A stretch of DNA of 64,000 nucleotides from Marchantia polymorpha subsp. ruderalis (taxonomy: Eukaryota > Streptophyta > Marchantiopsida > Marchantiales > Marchantiaceae): positions 9,030,001-9,094,000 of the forward strand of contig AP031354.1 of the NCBI GenBank assembly GCA_037833965.1, given 5' to 3'. The notes below the pieces were generated by a model. The model saw only the letters and a program-made list of their open reading frames with translations. It ran no database searches and was not told the origin of the DNA. Both the position numbers and the translations under genes were made by a program. Positions 20,856-34,200 of the stretch are shown in pieces (within the stretch, counting starts at the first letter, position 1; each line of letters starts with the position of its first letter).

Positions 20856-23800
20856 ATGCAGTTCAGACCTGATGTTGGAAACGGGCCTGGCTTGGCACTT
20901 CGTAGACCCGGCGCCCCTGGTCCCCCGTTTCCGGTACGTTTAAGTTCTGCCGAGCGGTTGTGTGTCTTCACTTTCTTTTGATTGTTATTCATCGGGCGTG
21001 TCGCGGTCTCCCGGGAGATGGAGGACAGACGTGTAAGTGGTGTCTCCCGCACTTCAATAAAGTTTTTGCACAATTCCGGTTTTGAGTACGTTTGTGCCTG
21101 TGATTGTGTTGCATTTGGATGTGTGGATGTCGAATGATCCTTGGTTGATTTCCTTCGTGAGGTTGTTCCTTCGTATTTCCTTTCTGAGGGTGTTTTTTGA
21201 GTCGGGGAAGTCGATGGTCGGGTTTTGAATCCTCTACGTAGAATCTGCACATGTCATAACAAGCCCGGTTCTGCAGCCCACGAACATGTGGGCCGTAGGT
21301 TACACCCTTAATGTTTTTGGTCAAGAAGGAAGTGGTGTGGCTGATGTGAAAAGTCAAGGAGTCTTTTCTTCGGCGCACCGGTTTATCGGGCTCTTTGTTC
21401 TTAGCACATGACATCTGTGACCGATGTTGTTCTAAGTGTTTGATGAGACGGAGTTCGCGGATCCTATACTCTTACATGACATTTGATGCTAACTCAATAA
21501 TATCGTCGTAAACTTCTATTCTGGTCTCTTTCTCTCTCGACTCCTCGATTCTTGCGTGCTCATTGATAGTCTGTGAATGCCAATTTGATCAAGATCGTCT
21601 ACCTTCGTGTACCATCGTCCGTCTAGATATATTCTCAATCGACGGTGTTAGACTGCGATTTCCCCTCCCCGTCGGAATGTTCATTGTTGAAATGGAAAGA
21701 AGTCGTATAGGTATTTCTTCCAAGTCAGACGAATATCAATCAAGATGGACTGAGAGGTTCTGTCTTTGATTATCACTGATACAGCTCACTAACATGCTTC
21801 TCCACCTTTACTTCAGGATTACGCACGCTCGTGTGTAAGAAGTGGGTGTAATGTGATTCATCGAACGCAATCATGGAACGCAGTGCTATAGGTAATAAAC
21901 GAGAGGACTATCTCTTGCCATAGGCTTTGGCTTGGAGCTAACGGTCGTGTCATAGCACCTTCCATTTCGTACAGTGGCCATCTACATGCTTATCTCTACA
22001 GGAGACCCTAGTTGGGTTTCCGAATTTCCTACATCTCACTACTTCCTACGCTGCTTGTCCAAGCTCAGTGTAAGTTGCACTTTTTACGCCAACAGTTCTG
22101 AAATTGTGTACTCTCATTAACTTTTAAAAGTATATCCCGTGGACCGTCCGAATCTGCAATCTGCATCTGGAGTTGCAGATGTTTGTAGGCCGGACCGATG
22201 AACTCTCACATAGAAATAAAATCAGAAATCTTGACATCAAGACGTCTCCCGGGTGCTCAAAATGAGATTGCAAAACTAAAATTGAAGATTGTCGTTGTAA
22301 CAGACGAACATTGACGCCCCACATATCAGAAAGCGCTCTTGTACTCAAATAAGGGCTGGGTTTCGTTATTATTGCGCAACTCTCCACAAGGAGAAACCCC
22401 GAGGAACTTGTTTGCTCATTGATTTGCAACATAGCCAAGTTTTGTTCTACACGTCCAATGGAACCTCAATACACACTCAAATTGCAAGACAAGCTACCGT
22501 GACATGTATGCGAGCTTTTAAATTTACGAATGGAAGAAAACTGGTCGAGAAACAGAAATGAAGAGTACATCTTATGTGCACAGGTGTTGTTACTAGCAAA
22601 CCTTCACATTGTAAGAGGGAGTCAGTAAGATTGGGAGAGAGCTTGATCTGTTTACCGAGACTAGGTAGAGCAAGTGAGCGTATTTCTAGTCTCGACTTAG
22701 CATGTCGCCACTGTCTAACCTTCGAACACCTCTTACACGCCAGGAGAGAGACGACAGGAGCCCAATCGTTTGCGAGATGCCGCAAATTGCTTCACTGTGG
22801 AGTCCCGATGGATTCGAAAGATAGATGAGCAAGCAACTGCTAACGAGGCCAACTTTCAAACCACGCGCATGATTCGCTGTCATTCCACATACTTCTTACA
22901 CGGATTCACAATCTCTGTACACTCCTGACGTCCGAACGAGGCCGGGAACAGCGGTCTAACGCTTGAACTGTTGTATCGAAATGAGACACGAAGTTCGTCC
23001 ACCTTCGATCTGTCTGTAAAGATTCCTCGTATTTTGGAGTAATCAGCCGTTTCTGGAATCGGTGTCTGCAATTCTAGGAGGTGCAAGTTCCTCAGCGTTG
23101 AGTCTACCTCACCAGTCATGTAGCAACGCTCTTTCATCTCCAGGAGTATACATCTTCTCGCTATCAATGTTTACCATCGTTTGACAGTCATCATGCACAT
23201 GCTCAATCTGATGTAATGAGGGTACGCCTTTTCGCCATTGCGCGTTTCCCCGATGGCTTTTGCAGCGCATAGTCTCCCACCTTGCTATCCTCGTCATTGA
23301 AGTCAGTGTCTACAGACTTCCCCAACAGAGAGTCTCCGTTCTTTACAGGATGAACTCATCCACGACTTACAACTCCTGCGTCTGGTCAAACATTCCCCAT
23401 TGCCAACACAATAACATCAAAATCTGAAGCCTATAGAAGACAATGACGAGCACCCTCAGGATTCGATAAGTACCAGGACTGGTGCCACATTGCGCCTGTG
23501 CAGACCAGTTTTCATCGTTGCTATCAATTTACCGTCTCTCAGTACCTCGCAGCATTTGTTCTGCGTGATCTCCCTTTGATTTTATCTGTTTTCTACAATT
23601 CAGAGTGCCAATATCCTCAATCTTGACATCTGGGCACAACTCAACTGTGAAAGCCCAACTATCGCCACCTGCCACTGATGTGGTCATCTCATTTGTCTCC
23701 TCGTTTATGTAGTTTCTTGTTTAGTCAGTGTTGCTTGGCATATTACTGAGATCTTTGCAGGTATTGCTTCACTCTTTGTGTTCAGGAAAACCACCTTCAC

Positions 23801-26800
23801 GGTTGACATCTTTACCTTGATTTTGGTTTGTCAAGAAGTTTTGCCACGACCAACAATCTAGTTCTAATCACCTCAAAGTGTCTGTGAAATTCTTCTTTTC
23901 GATTATCTGCGGTAGGATGGTGGTGTACCGGTTACAAAGTCCGTCGTTTTTCCACACGTTAAGTCTTACAAACTGACAGTAATTCTCACACCCTCTACTG
24001 TACATCCGCATTCTCTCATTACTTCGTTATTTAATATGCTGAGTTTTCACATTGATTGTTCTCGGTCAGTGACATTTTAGTTGGGTACCGTCCCGTAGTC
24101 TCATGTCACGTGTACATTGCCGGGATAGTGTATGCATACAGATACCGGCTTTGTGTATCAAATGTAGTGATATTGCCTTACATGATGAATATGCAGGCAA
24201 GTGCTCGGAGAGATATGTCTGCGTATCTCTATAATGTAACAAGATAAATTGCCTCTCTTTCCCCGACTCCTGATTATGAACTAGGTCCTGATTTTCTTTG
24301 TTGTGCGGCCTCATCTCGATCGCGGCAGATCTTTACAGTCATTACATTAACTTTGGTCCGATATCTTTCTTCTGTCCCCCAGCTCTAGTGCACAGATCTG
24401 GGGTTTTGGTTGTTCTGTTGATTGTCGAGATGCAGTTTGATCTTTAATCATTTTCCGGGTTTTTTTTTTTGAAAATAGTAGACAGGACTGTTATCATCTC
24501 TGTAATTATTATCCCATTCTCTGTACTGTAAACAACCCCCGCTCTTGTTGCTGGTAGTACACCACGAAGGATATAATTCTGCAGTCTTTCCTTCATATCA
24601 GGGCGTATTGTCGTTGGCCTAGCTATTAGATATGCTGAATTGGTACTTAATCGCCCGTTTCAAAATATAAGGCTCTTGCTGTTGGGTCCTTTCATTCAAG
24701 TTGCGACGGACTGGACTGCCGAGAGTTTCTTCCTTCAAGCTCCAGAACTGTTGTTATTCATTTTTTGATCTAAGTAATCTGCAGTTCATAATAGGACTTG
24801 GGTGTGCTGGCACATTCTTTGATTTTAAGTCGTTCCTGCCGCTCGAGTACTTGCACTCTATAATGAAAGAAAAATAGTAACGTCTTCGTGCTTTCACAGT
24901 GTCCAGAACACCTGGTTGACCATTTCCTTTCTTAGTTCTGAATCTAACATGATTTGTCCTTTACCACGACGAGCTAGTACAAATATTTTCCGTTTCATTC
25001 TAGTGAGACCAGAATGCCGACACATTGTGTTGCTGTCAAGCTACTCAAAGCCAGCTTGCAGACCAGTTGAATTTGTTGTCTACTCTTGTTTCATTGGTCG
25101 TCCCATTCTTGACACCCGGGGTTCGTTCCTACATTAGTTCTCTGCCCTTATCACCATACTGGTCATCAATCTGCAGTGGCACTTCCTTACTGCAAGATTC
25201 ACTACTTCATGTTATCTTTCCTTTGCTTACATTGTGTTCTCCCGCTTCCAGATGATGTTCAATCTTTATTGTCCATTTCTTTCTCTTTTCAAGTCGTTTC
25301 TTTCGAATTGTATTAATACCTGCATTAGCATTCAGTGCCGCTGATCGTGAGATAATTTTGGTCTGCCAGGCCCCTCCTCTCAGGGGAGGATTTCCGGTCG
25401 ATTATGGACCGCGAGTAGATGATCGGAGATACACATCACAAGCCCCATCTCGACCCAGTGCGCCGAAGGCCCAGCAACAACAGCAACAGCAATCAGATGA
25501 CCAGGAAGAAGCGCCCCCGTCTAGACATTTGTGGGTAGGTAACGTCTCCCAGGAAGTGACGGAAGGTCAACTAGTAGAGAAATTCTCGAAATATGGACCT
25601 ATCGAGAGCGTGACAGTTTACTCCCAGCGCAATTACGCTTTCATCAACTTTAAAAACCTAGAGAATGCTCAAGATGCCAAAAATGGGCTTCAAGGAGTTG
25701 TTCTTGGAGGCCTTGCCATGCGGATTGAGTTTGCCAAGGGGGTAAGAAATTTTATCTCAGTTTCCGTAAGTTGTTCATCAGTACCTCTCTTTTAATTGGA
25801 ATGATGGAGCAATCTTTGCACGTTTTCCTCCATTTTAGGTTGATACAGACTTAGTTTCAACTCTCCAAACGTGTAACACTTTGTATAGCTTTGAGCGTGG
25901 AACGTTATGTACAGCCTGAGAGTGAAGGTTGTCATATTTGCCAAAGTCATCGCAAAAGCCCTTGATTCTTGAGCATCGATGAGTCTATTTCGTTAGGGGA
26001 AGAATTGTCCGCACTTCGAACAAGATAGATAGAGATTCTCCTACTTAGATATATATAATCTTAACCTTGAACTCTTGGTGTTTACATTCTTTTGCATTTC
26101 AAATTACAAATATAGATACTGAAGGTTTTGCTTTCTGCTTGGAACGACGGCAGGCTAAGCCTAGCAGGCATCTCTGGGTTGGTGGAATTGGTTCAACGGT
26201 GACCAGAGAGTTGATTGAGGGCGAGTTCAAGAGATTTGGAACGATGGAAGACTTCAAATTTCTCCGCGATCGCAATTGCGCTTTCGTTGATTATGTGAAA
26301 ATAGAGGATGCAATAGCAGCTGTAGATTCTCTCAACAGAAAACGTCTCGGAGATGAAGAACTCCGCGTCGACTTTGGTCGGTCGCAGCCTCCGAAGCGGG
26401 TACTTTGCATTCCACTTCTCCCCATTTGTCTGGTCTTCTCGAAGGTCGGAGTTCTCGTAATGTTCATCCAATCCTTGTCTGAGTTGCTCTCCACTTCTAT
26501 GTTGAATGTTTGTTGTCTCTCATTTCCCTTGTTTGTGTATCTCAAACACTTCATGTAGTCTTTATCTCGTCTTACTATTACGTCTTAGTAACGGATTACA
26601 TAGGATTCAGCTCTCTGACTTCTGCACTGACGTATCGTGCATTGTCTGCCCTTCAATCTGTAAATTCATGCACTTCCTTGGATTCCTTTCGTGACAGCTT
26701 GAAATGCTAGGTTATTTTTTTTGCAGTTCACCTAAGTTTTGCATTCATTATTATTTGCTTGTCATAGCCTACAGACCATACTTCTAATGAAAGCGCTGTC

Positions 26801-29800
26801 TTTCTCTCTACAACTACTGTTTTCCTGGACCTTGGATGCCACGTAACCGTTCCGTGAAGCCTCCTTTCTCTTCGTCTCCGCTGCTCTCCGTTATGATGTA
26901 TGTCGTCGATGGTCTTCCTGTAATCTCGACATTTATCAATATGCTCTGACATGTCTTGTTGATTCTCTTGAGAAGTTCTTTTTGTTTCTGTGACAGACGT
27001 ACTGGATTATTGGTTTTGTCGCAAAATACGTGTTTTGTGCACAGAAGACTCATTTTCTCTTAAATTCAACAAACTGTACTTTTGGGTTCTCTCTAGTTTT
27101 GCTGCTTTGTTCCTGTCTTGCGGGTCCATATGTTTGTACCAATCTGCCTTTGACTATATAGTCATGCCTGATTTATTCCAGGAAACTCGACCTGGCTCTG
27201 CACAGGGAGATGATTGGGGTACGCCATCAAGGGATGTGCGTGGTCATTCAGACCAGTTTAGGGCACCTACGGAATCATTTAGGGGTCCTCCCGATGGATT
27301 TAGAGACTCGGAGAGACCTTCACAGCCCCCAGGTGATTCTTTTCGCGGTTCATCAGAAGGATTTCAGGTAATATTACGCATGTCGTCAGGATTTTGAGAT
27401 CGTTGGGCTGTATTGTATTTAATGGTTTCCTTTAGTTTTGCTATTCACCCCTGTAATCGTTGATCTTGTATTATGTTGTATATTTCAGTTTTCCACTGTG
27501 TGAAGGATTTCATTGTTGACACCCATACCTGAATTAAACGATGGGAAATAATTGCACTACCAAGGAGACCTTCTCGAATGTCTAGAGTCTCTCGTACACA
27601 CTGCCATGACAGGGACGTAGCAATGAGCAAAGTTTTCTTGGCTTATTGTGTAGGCTGGCGTTGGCACAGCTTCAAACGGACCAGGATCAGGAAGGAATAG
27701 GGATAAGGAAGAACCAAGTGATGTGTTGTGGGTTGGGTTCCCTTTGCTGTCAAAGGTGGACGAAGAGGGTCTGCGCAGGGCATTCGTACCTTACGGTGAG
27801 GTTGAGCGAGTGAAGACTTTTCCAGGTCGGACATACGCATTTGTTCAGTTCAAAAATGTAGAAGAAGCAACTCGAGCGAAAGATGCCTTGGAGGGGAAAT
27901 TGTTCAATGATCCGCGGGTGCACATTCGGTTTTCAAACAGCGAGATTGGCCCTGTTGATAATCCTCGCACAGATGGCACTCTTGTATCACCATCTGGAGG
28001 GAGGGAAGCTCCAGGATTTGCTGAAAAAAGCCTGGTGAGGATAGCTGCAACGGAGAGGTATACTGCAACTAATCCACCAATGCGCCCTACCGGTCTAAGG
28101 CCTGAGTATTACCCAGGTGGTCTTGCACGTGGCGCAGCCCTTGCCAGGGCTGCTGCAGTAGCTGGATCTGGTCTAGGTACCGGACGAGGTGTAGGCAGGG
28201 GCCTGGCCTCTGATACTAGGATGTCTTTGGATGAGAGGGATTATCAAACAGGTGGGCAAGGGGGCAGGAGTGCAAGGCCCGGCTCTAGAGCTCCTTATGA
28301 TGATGGATGGGATTTACCTGATGAAGAGATCATCTCTCGCGAGCCAAAGAGAATGAGAGTTCTACACGGTGGAGGCCCTGAATCGGCCTACAACTCTAAC
28401 TATGACAGCGGACGACGGTACGCTGAACCCGATAGTTTTGGGCCTGGATCTGATTCCGGTAACGGATATGGAGGAAATCAGTCTCGAAGCACAGTGGCGG
28501 GAGACGACTACAACCAAGGTTCTGGTGTCCCAAGACCTCGCATTGGACCTCTACATTTTGACCCTCCAAGACCTGCTCCTGCGGGGCAAGCTCAGTTACA
28601 TGCAGTAACACCTTCGGGACCAGTGAAGAGAGAGACTTTCGCTCCTGAGGTTGGGGTAACGGGGATTAACGAGGGCTGGAGATGGCATGGAACGATTGCA
28701 AAGGGTGGAACTCCTGTCTGTCGAGCCAGGTGCTTGCCCGTTGGAAAGGGTATCGATGTCACCGTGTAAGTAATATCACCTACAGATGTAATCTTGTGAG
28801 CTTGATATTCTTGGAGCTAAATGTATGTTGAGTAGTTCTTTCTGAATCTGGTCTTGCAGCTTGCAAATTCAGAGCTTATAGAGTACGGTTAACAGAGGTT
28901 CTGATAGCAATAGAAATGGCTGTATTGCAGGCCGGACGTGGTCAACTGTACGGCAAGAACCGATCTCGACATGTTGGCAAAGCATGTTTACCAAGCGGGT
29001 GATTTTGGAGTTGTCTTTTTTGTACCAGAAGCAGACCCTGATGTTCCTCCCTATCACGACTTTATGCACTATCTGGGTGAGAAGCACCGGGCAGGGGTTG
29101 CCAAACTGGCAGACGGTACCACTCTTTTTCTGGTGCCCCCATCCGAGTTTTCTGAAAGAGTTCTCAAAGTCCCTGGGAATAACTGTTTATTTGGAGTGGT
29201 TCTGAAGGCTCCGCAGCCTAATCCTGCAGCATATGTTCAACCTCAGCCGCAGCCGGCTCCCCCTCAGCAGCTGCATCCTCCACAACAGCTTCAGTCGCAA
29301 TCGCCACAGCAGCAATCGATCTCACATCCACCGCAATATTCGCAATCTCAAGGGCCGCCAATGTCTAGTGGGCACTCCTCACAGGATAACGGTTCGTTTC
29401 AAGGTCCACCCCCTCCCCAAGGTCAACCACCAACACCAGTGGTTGCAAGCAGTAATTTATCGCAGTCTCAGTTGAGCAACCATTCCGGTGGTCTTCCTAC
29501 AGTTCTGACGCCCGAGCTTATTGCCTCTCTCACAGCTTTACTGCCTCAACAAAACCAAGGACCGCTTCCTCCTGTCTCTGCCCCGCCTCCGATGTCGACA
29601 TCAAACTTGCTTCCACCTTCAGCAAATGGAGTGGGTTCCGGTGCATACTTGGGCAGGGGAGGTCCCAGTTCGGGATCCGCAACTCCTGCGATGCCTAATC
29701 CCTCCAATATTGATAATCGGTCTAACTACAGACCCGCGCAAGGCAATCAGCAATCTATGGTGACATCTCAAGGATGGCCTTCGTCTCATTCCGAGCAGCC

Positions 29801-30683
29801 GTCAAGTGGTGGGGGTCACCTGTCTGCTTCTGCAGAGCAGGGCTCTCATTTTACTCCATCCCAGCAGCCGCAGGCGTCCTTATCTGTTGCGTCTAACGTG
29901 CAACAACCTCTTCCTGGAGCACCAACTAGTCAAGGTCAGTTAGGTTTTTCAGGATCTCAGAGCCAGGGGTTTTCCGGTCCTGGTTTTAGTGGCCAGCAAT
30001 TGCCTCAACAGCCGAGGCCTCCTCAACATCCACCACCGCAGCTGGGAGGCACGCCTCAGTTACCTGCTGATCAGCTTGCACAATTGACAGCACTTTTGAC
30101 TCAGAGACAGCAGCAACCCGCACAACAGCAACAAGCTGCACAATTACTACAACAACATTATCAGCAACAGCAACCTGCAACTCATCCAATTCTTCCTCAG
30201 CCACCCTTACCCTCTCATCAACCTCAAACGCAAAACTACACCCAGCAATCAACCCAACCACCTCAATACAGTCAGCAAGGACCTTCTCAATCGCAGTGGG
30301 GACAGGCCTCCCAGTTGCCGCAACACACCTCGCAAAATATAATGCACTCTCAAGGTTCAAGCGTCAACAGCGGTGGCTGGGAGCATGGATCCATAGGTCA
30401 AGGCCAGCAACATCAACCGCAGCAGCAACCAGTACCCCCTCCTCAGCCACCACAGGCGCCAATCTCTCAAATGCAGCAGCAGCAGCAGCAACAGCAACAA
30501 CAGCAGCAACAGCAACAGCATGCGGGCTCTGGAATGATCGCAGCTGATCAGGGAGGCTCTTCGAATCAAGATGAGGCCGAGCGGCAGAAGCGATTTCAAG
30601 CAACCTTGCAATTAGCAGCTGCTCTATTGCAGCAAATGCAACATCAACAAACCCCTGGTCAAGGAAGCGGTGATCAACGATGA
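20856..30683 (+). CDS. FPA: FPA-like spen protein: three RRMs plus SPOC
   Basis: RNA-binding nuclear protein of the spen family. Arabidopsis FPA controls 3'-end site choice and flowering. Six coding exons join in frame: 20856-20933, 25370-25741, 26154-26399, 27182-27367, 27654-28765 and 28931-30683. They total 3747 nt, or 1248 residues, with GT/AG borders throughout. RRM1 is ~79-149 (LWVGNV, RNYAFINF), RRM2 ~155-226 (LWVGGI, RNCAFVDY) and RRM3 ~318-393 (LWVGFP, RTYAFVQF). SPOC is ~635-759, with CRARCLPVGKGI, VVNCTARTDLDMLAKH and DGTTLFLVPPSEF as in FPA. An RG-rich linker precedes SPOC. A ~490-residue Q/P/S-rich tail holds 15 glutamines (1180-1194) and a helix-like EAERQKRFQATLQLAAALLQ. The protein is longer than Arabidopsis FPA (about 900 residues), mostly through the tail and linkers. 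The start is supported by an upstream in-frame stop. The family call is firm; exon borders are predicted from sequence only. Confidence 0.95.
20934..25369 (+). other. intron 1 of the FPA-like gene (4436 bp)
   Basis: The donor GTACGT follows exon 1 directly and the acceptor 'ggtctgccag' precedes exon 2. Both flanking exons are in phase 0. It is much longer than the other introns (412, 782, 286 and 165 bp). Open frames inside it on both strands are short, carry no domain and are not supported as exons. It holds a candidate early poly(A) site (see 21056). Other AATAAA-like hexamers occur later in the intron (near 21892 and 22205). Confidence 0.85.
21056..21061 (+). terminator. candidate proximal poly(A) signal in intron 1
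   Basis: AATAAA lies 123 bp into the intron. It is followed within 25-70 bp by GT-rich text ('gtttgtgcctgtgattgtgttg', 'ggatgtgtggatg'). Reading exon 1 through the donor reaches TGA at 20979-20981 after 15 intronic codons, so a transcript ending here would encode only 41 residues and no RRM. Arabidopsis FPA autoregulates through a poly(A) site in its own intron 1; use of this site here is inference. Confidence 0.45.
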
Positions 30684-31203
30684 CTATAGTAATCACATCT
30701 TGTCAGGTATGTCATCTGCCACTGTATATATGGGTCCCAATTCTGCTTCGTGTTCCTGTTGAAGTCCAATAATGATGTTTGATTTCCCTCCTCCCTTTAT
30801 AATTGTCCGCTTGTGTTCACAACCTAAATCGTTAAGGCTCAACTGTCTACTATCTCACCCAGACGATTTTAGCTGGTGGCGAAAATCAGTTAATCTCAGC
30901 TCCCGTAGATACTTTGCTGTTTTGAAACGAAAAATCTCCTGTTAAGCAAGATACTTTCGAGATACTCAAAGTATGGAAGACACTTCCTTTCAATTGAATT
31001 GTATGAAATTACTAAAATCTCAGAATGCATCGGAACTACTGGTAAATTGAAACAAACCCTTTTGAAGAACATCTGACACTTTCAGCTGCTGTAGAATCTG
31101 GTTGTGGAAAATCTACTACTGTCTCTTCTCTTCAACTTAAAACCGATGAATGTTGATGTAATTTCATTGCATCGCATCCGGCTTTAGAGAACGGAGCAAT
31201 AAA
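30684..31203 (+). terminator. 3' UTR and distal poly(A) signal of the FPA-like gene
   Basis: After the stop codon at 30681-30683 the first good AATAAA is at 31198-31203. A 'tgatgtaatttc' upstream element precedes it and T/G-rich 'ttgctttgtcggtctttgtcttcg' follows. A GTATGT donor-like site at 30706-30711 could start a 3'-UTR intron. The cleavage site is probably 15-30 bp after the hexamer. Confidence 0.5.
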
Positions 31204-34200
31204 TTGCTTTGTCGGTCTTTGTCTTCGAAAGTTCAGACATGTACGCCTCGAAGGCTGCCTAGCACCTTAAACATCAACTTAACAGGTGGGCTGTAGAAAT
31301 TCGTAGACCAACGTAGATAATTTCTGAGTTGGCTGTTGCCGAACAAAGTTTATTTTTGCCAGCACTGGTGATGAGAACTCTGGTTGTGTTGCTCAACCTA
31401 GATTTCGGAAGTGCTGCTTTGCTTCAGAGCTGATTGTGTTGAACACTTAAAGCCTTAATTGATGGCTGCAAGTCTGGAGTCCACGTATTAGCCGTTGCCT
31501 CAAGTAGACCTCCACGCTCACGATCTAGTTAACCTTAGCTTGACTCATCCAACGCGCTCTCAACAATACTTCATAGATGCGCAAGGATTCGCCAAGACTA
31601 TCTGTCACCCTGCGAAATATCAAGACATCTCCAAGTTGTAGATACGTATTTTCATAATGAATGGCAAGTTCACTCAATATAGTCAGGTGAAAGGTGAACT
31701 TTGTGAACGATTTGAATCACTTGAATGCTATTGCAATTCAAAGAACCGCAACCTGCAAATGTTTTTCTTGGACCACTTCAAATAACACCTCTATGTTCAA
31801 ACGAAATTCCCGCAATGCTACCCTGAAAGTAAACAGCTGCTAAAATTGCTACATCAGATTTTCCACATGTGAAGGTTACTGTGCTAGTTCTGGAGTCATA
31901 ATTGTATCGTTCTTACAGGTGGAAGAGTGGTCCAAATCTTCACTCGTTTGCGTTGCAATCCTTTTCTTACGTACTGTCGTGAAGTTTGAGTATTATGGTG
32001 TCGTGTAAGCTACTTCCAACCGGATTAAACTAAAATATACCAACCACGAATTGAAGAGGATCTGATCTAACAACCTACACACACCGGTCATGTGAATCAA
32101 AGCAGGAACTAGTTTGAAATTTTCAATCTTCATACCCCACGAACCTCCCATCATAGCTCGCTGCTGCCAATCAGCATCGTTTCTGAACCTGTGTGCTTTC
32201 CTGACTTGCAAATGGTGTGTAGGTAAGGTTTGATTGATAAAGCATTGAACTCACCAAAGGACATTTCATCAAATTTGCTTTGCAGTATTGTAATCCATCT
32301 CGCTATCGTAACGGTGGCTCTCGGAGCAGTTGAGCACTACTGATCATGGTGCAGCAGCAGCACGACACTTCTCATTTACATGTATTCACTGACTAGCAAG
32401 AACGAGCATCCCAGCAAGATACCATCGTGGTCCCGTCGTTCTAGGTGAACATCAGGTTTTTGAACTTCACACTTCCGAGAATTCTCGAGCAAATTTCATT
32501 GGCACTACGGTTTTTTTCAAACGGCCCATACTATCGTTTCGTAAATACTAGCTTACGCAAAGACACCGCTCGAGGGGAGGCCGTCACTTTTGTGTTTTGA
32601 AAGTATGTTGTAGATTGGAGACACTTTCCCTTCGAAAATTCTCCAACGTTGAGTTGCACGCTATAGACTATCGAAATGGACTTTTTCCTCTTCCATGCAC
32701 ACCTCTGACGTAGACAACGTAGATGATACATACAGTCGGTAGGTACACACTACAGAGTTGGTGCCCTTAGAGAACCAAACTCGAACAAGGCATGACAACG
32801 GTCTTATTAGGATAGCCAGAGAGATTCCGAAGCTAACAGTGCTTGGCCCTTCACTGTAGTCCATGTAATTATCAGCTCAAACAAGAAAACTCATTCTCTT
32901 TTTGTGCTGGCTTTTGATGCCTCTCAGACGGATTTTGTATTTCATGGAGGAGCCTAACTGCTGTGTGTAAGCCATGGTGCTTGTCTGTGCGTTATCTTCT
33001 CTTTCAGAGGCGGTTGTCTACCTTGGGACCCTCATGGTCAGGGAGCTTCAAAAGCATTATCGGTCTCTAAGCATCGGAATTTAGTAGATCTGGCCAAATC
33101 AGTGTCCCTCGACTTATTTCTAGTTCTGTTTGTCATCATAGTGTATGTGACCGCCCATGCGTTGACACTTAGATGTCTCAGTGCCAGTAGGATGCTGGCG
33201 TACACGCTCGCATTTCAGTATATTGGAAAGCGTTATGCTTCACTCTGATCGACACGAGATGGATCCCTGAGCACCATCTGAAGTTCTACACGCAGGTCTT
33301 ACAGCTTATGTATCCCCAGGATGAGAATGAAAAGCTGGTCCCCTCTGTCCACATCATAATCGATCTTCCGCACAAGGCAAGCAGACGACATGTGTATGGT
33401 TGGGAAAGTAGAACATTCTGGGAACATGCGTCTAACGACTTCGAGAAAAATGGCTATTATTTGCCCTCGTATCTCGGCCACCGGAAAGTCTGTGTGAATA
33501 GGCAGTGCAGAGAGCAGTTGCCAGCATATGGAGGCAGTGCATGCAATTCCACCACACTCGCTGCGGTCATCAAACACATAACATAATGTCAAGTTGGGGA
33601 TTCAGTAGCAGAGGCGCTCATTCGTATACGCGAGCAGAAATGGTCGCCATACGAAGACAGGAAACACGAGCGTCGAATGCATGTCAATGTGCTTCTCCAT
33701 GTCGATTTATTCTTGAACAGTCTCTTTGAACAGCACAGCTGACATCACTATGCTTCTCCAAAAAAAAATCTAGTGCCTAAAATGAGGGCCTGAAGGCGAG
33801 CTGCATCCCTTTCAGCGGAGTACACTAAGGCATCTCGATGCTACAGTGACAGCGCAAAGAATATTATCACTTCCAAGAAGTCAACAGATTGCAGACGCCT
33901 GTCGGCTTTGCAAGTGAAACTGAGGGCATGAGCAAAAGATCAGAACGTTTTGGAGTTCGTCGGAATCTATGTATCCAAACGAACACCTCTTGCGGAAGAT
34001 CTTCACTGCTGTGCTGTGTCTGAAATCTCTTAAATTACTAAACCGACGGATTTATTCCAATGTTTTGCCTTGATTGAATACATCATTAGATGACATCATA
34101 CAGTACATGGATGAAAGTAAAAGGGTCGAATGGGGCTAATCCACGATAGCATCACATGAGACATATGTGATAACGCAGCTGATATATCCAAACTCTCTAG

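Noticed and set aside
20681..21414. Minus-strand open frames of 189 and 141 codons across FPA-like exon 1 and intron 1
   Set aside because: They are antisense to the promoter, exon 1 and the start of intron 1. The translations are Ser/Thr/Pro/Arg-rich without a domain, and openness here follows from GC-rich low-complexity DNA.
29986..30696. Minus-strand frames with poly-Leu or Ala/Val-rich translations
   Set aside because: They are the reverse reading of the CAG/CAA-rich Gln tail of the FPA-like protein.
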